Origin: an uncultured Microbacteriaceae bacterium
Lineage (GTDB): Bacteria > Actinomycetota > Actinomycetes > Actinomycetales > Microbacteriaceae
Direction of reading: 5' to 3'
DNA: 64,000 bases
Assembly (NCBI GenBank): GCA_903859205.1
Contig: CAIOLM010000007.1
Span: forward strand, 1-64,000
Under the pieces are notes generated by a model. That model had not been told where the DNA came from, searched no databases, and was given only the letters and a program-made list of their open reading frames with translations. Each line of letters starts with the position of its first letter. Position 1 is the stretch's first letter. The position numbers and the translations under genes are program-made. Of this stretch, positions 63,124 to 64,000 are shown piece after piece.

Positions 63124-64000
63124 TTAGAACGCGGGTGCGGTCAACGCACCCATTGCCTGGCCCATGAGCATGCCGGGATTTGCTCCCGGGGTCTCGGGGT
63201 GGATCTCCCACTCGACCAGCTGCAGTGACGCATCCACGACAATCTTGACCCGCTCTTTGCGAACCTTCGTGTACTCGGTGAGCAGCTGCTCCATGTCGCC
63301 TTCGCGCGTGATGTAGTCGACCAGAACGTAGGCGTCTTCTGAGCACTGTGCGGCGCCCTGAGCGATCAGCGGCGGGCAAGCGTGCACAGCGTCGCCAATC
63401 AAAATCACTCGACCCTGGTGCCACGGCTCGTCATCGATGAACAGCCACTCGATGGGCTGGAAGTTCATGTAGTCGTCTTCTTGGATGTTCTCGCGAATGA
63501 AATCGAAGTGACCGTGGTAGCTCGACAGCAAGCGCTTCATCTCTTGCGCGTCAGAGAGCCCATTGTCGGGGCGCTCGGGCTTGGTCAGCACGTAGGCGTA
63601 GCAGAGGTCTTCTGAGATGGGCGTGTAACCGGCCTTGTACTCATCGCCGAAGTAGCACACGGCCGAGCAGGTCATGTCGGGAGTGCGCTTGGTTACAACG
63701 CGCCAGATGCCGAGGCCGGTCTGCTGTTTGTCGTGCTTGCTGCCGAGTAACTTGCGAGTGTTTGACTTGATGCCGTCAGCGGCGATGACGAGGTCGAAGT
63801 TTTCGACGCTGCCGTCATTGAAGGTCACGTCGACCGAGTCTGTTTTGTTCTCGAACTTCTCCATCGAGGTGCCGAGGCGAACTTCGACGCCCAGGTCGTG
63901 AATCATGTCTACGAGAACCGTCTGCAGGTCGGAGCGAAGTGCGCCCATGGTTGAGGGAAGGTCGGCGCCACCCATCTTGGGGGCATCCATCGCGTTGATA
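63124..64000 (-). CDS. FAD-dependent monooxygenase (PHBH/salicylate-hydroxylase type), 5'-truncated by window edge
   Basis: The frame runs off the right edge, so only the C-terminal 290 or so residues are present. ILIGDAVHACPPLIAQGAAQ is the second FAD motif (GD) of class A aromatic hydroxylases, and FDLVIAADGIKSNTRKLLG is the DG motif. The N-terminal GXGXXG loop lies outside the window. It hydroxylates an aromatic or cyclic substrate with NAD(P)H and O2. It heads, within the window, the operon monooxygenase, cupin, VOC, SDR, hydrolase, SDR, SnoaL-like, DUF2218, MFS. Confidence 0.88.
   Translation of the reverse strand, partial: INAMDAPKMGGADLPSTMGALRSDLQTVLVDMIHDLGVEVRLGTSMEKFENKTDSVDVTFNDGSVENFDLVIAADGIKSNTRKLLGSKHDKQQTGLGIWRVVTKRTPDMTCSAVCYFGDEYKAGYTPISEDLCYAYVLTKPERPDNGLSDAQEMKRLLSSYHGHFDFIRENIQEDDYMNFQPIEWLFIDDEPWHQGRVILIGDAVHACPPLIAQGAAQCSEDAYVLVDYITREGDMEQLLTEYTKVRKERVKIVVDASLQLVEWEIHPETPGANPGMLMGQAMGALTAPAF

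Overview
The window reads as one contiguous piece of chromosome from a high-GC (about 60% by eye) Gram-positive of the Actinomycetota, probably Microbacteriaceae-like. That placement is an inference from gene order and promoter style: leuC-leuD-murA-plsC-gpsA-ddl followed by thiL/rsmD/recG/coaD/DUF177/rpmF/rnc/mutM, many GTG/TTG starts, and many genes whose start codon sits 6-7 nt after a TANNNT hexamer (candidate leaderless transcripts). There is no rRNA, CRISPR array, transposase or phage gene, and no gene-free stretch longer than about 255 bases.

Layout. 1-5462: surface-polysaccharide end, with three glycosyltransferases and a lipid-exporter-type ABC protein. 5541-7471: an SDR, a small membrane protein and a TIM-barrel isomerase. 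7594-19121: branched-chain amino acid and serine biosynthesis (ilvD, ilvB, ilvN, ilvC, two small membrane proteins, serA, leuB, ilvE) running into gltX, then tRNA-Gln. 19380-24992: an acyl-CoA catabolic island (SDR, amidohydrolase, glutaryl-CoA-dehydrogenase-like enzyme, MaoC hydratase, acyl-CoA ligase) around a MarR regulator. 25245-29635: aquaporin, lipid kinase, tRNA-Glu and a convergent two-component pair. 29857-32465: an extradiol-dioxygenase-like VOC protein and a CrtI-like FAD oxidoreductase. 32492-46987: housekeeping genes. 46995-57349: an IclR regulator and a catabolic operon. 57362-64000: a second catabolic operon on the opposite strand, whose first gene runs out of the window.

The most interesting unit is 47881-57349. 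A complete class I cytochrome P450 system (P450, [2Fe-2S] ferredoxin, ferredoxin reductase) shares an operon with a two-subunit ATP-dependent phosphotransferase. Its subunit sizes and domain split match phenylphosphate synthase of anaerobic phenol degraders: a 355-residue ATP-grasp subunit and a 606-residue subunit ending in the phospho-histidine domain. Two paralogous HD-domain proteins, an SDR and an aldehyde dehydrogenase complete the operon. The gene content suggests that a hydroxyl made by the P450 on a cyclic or terpenoid-like substrate is phosphorylated, then processed. This would be an aerobic use of an enzyme type known mainly from anaerobic aromatic metabolism.

Regulatory DNA ties distant parts together. 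A 15-bp odd palindrome, TCTCAYTNARTGAGA followed by ACGA, lies upstream of the P450 gene and also about 17 kb away upstream of the FAD oxidoreductase gene. Its geometry fits an IclR-family protein, and an IclR gene lies just before the P450. Separately, a 30-bp palindrome between the MarR gene and its divergent operon shares a 13-bp identical half with the promoter of the acyl-CoA ligase gene.
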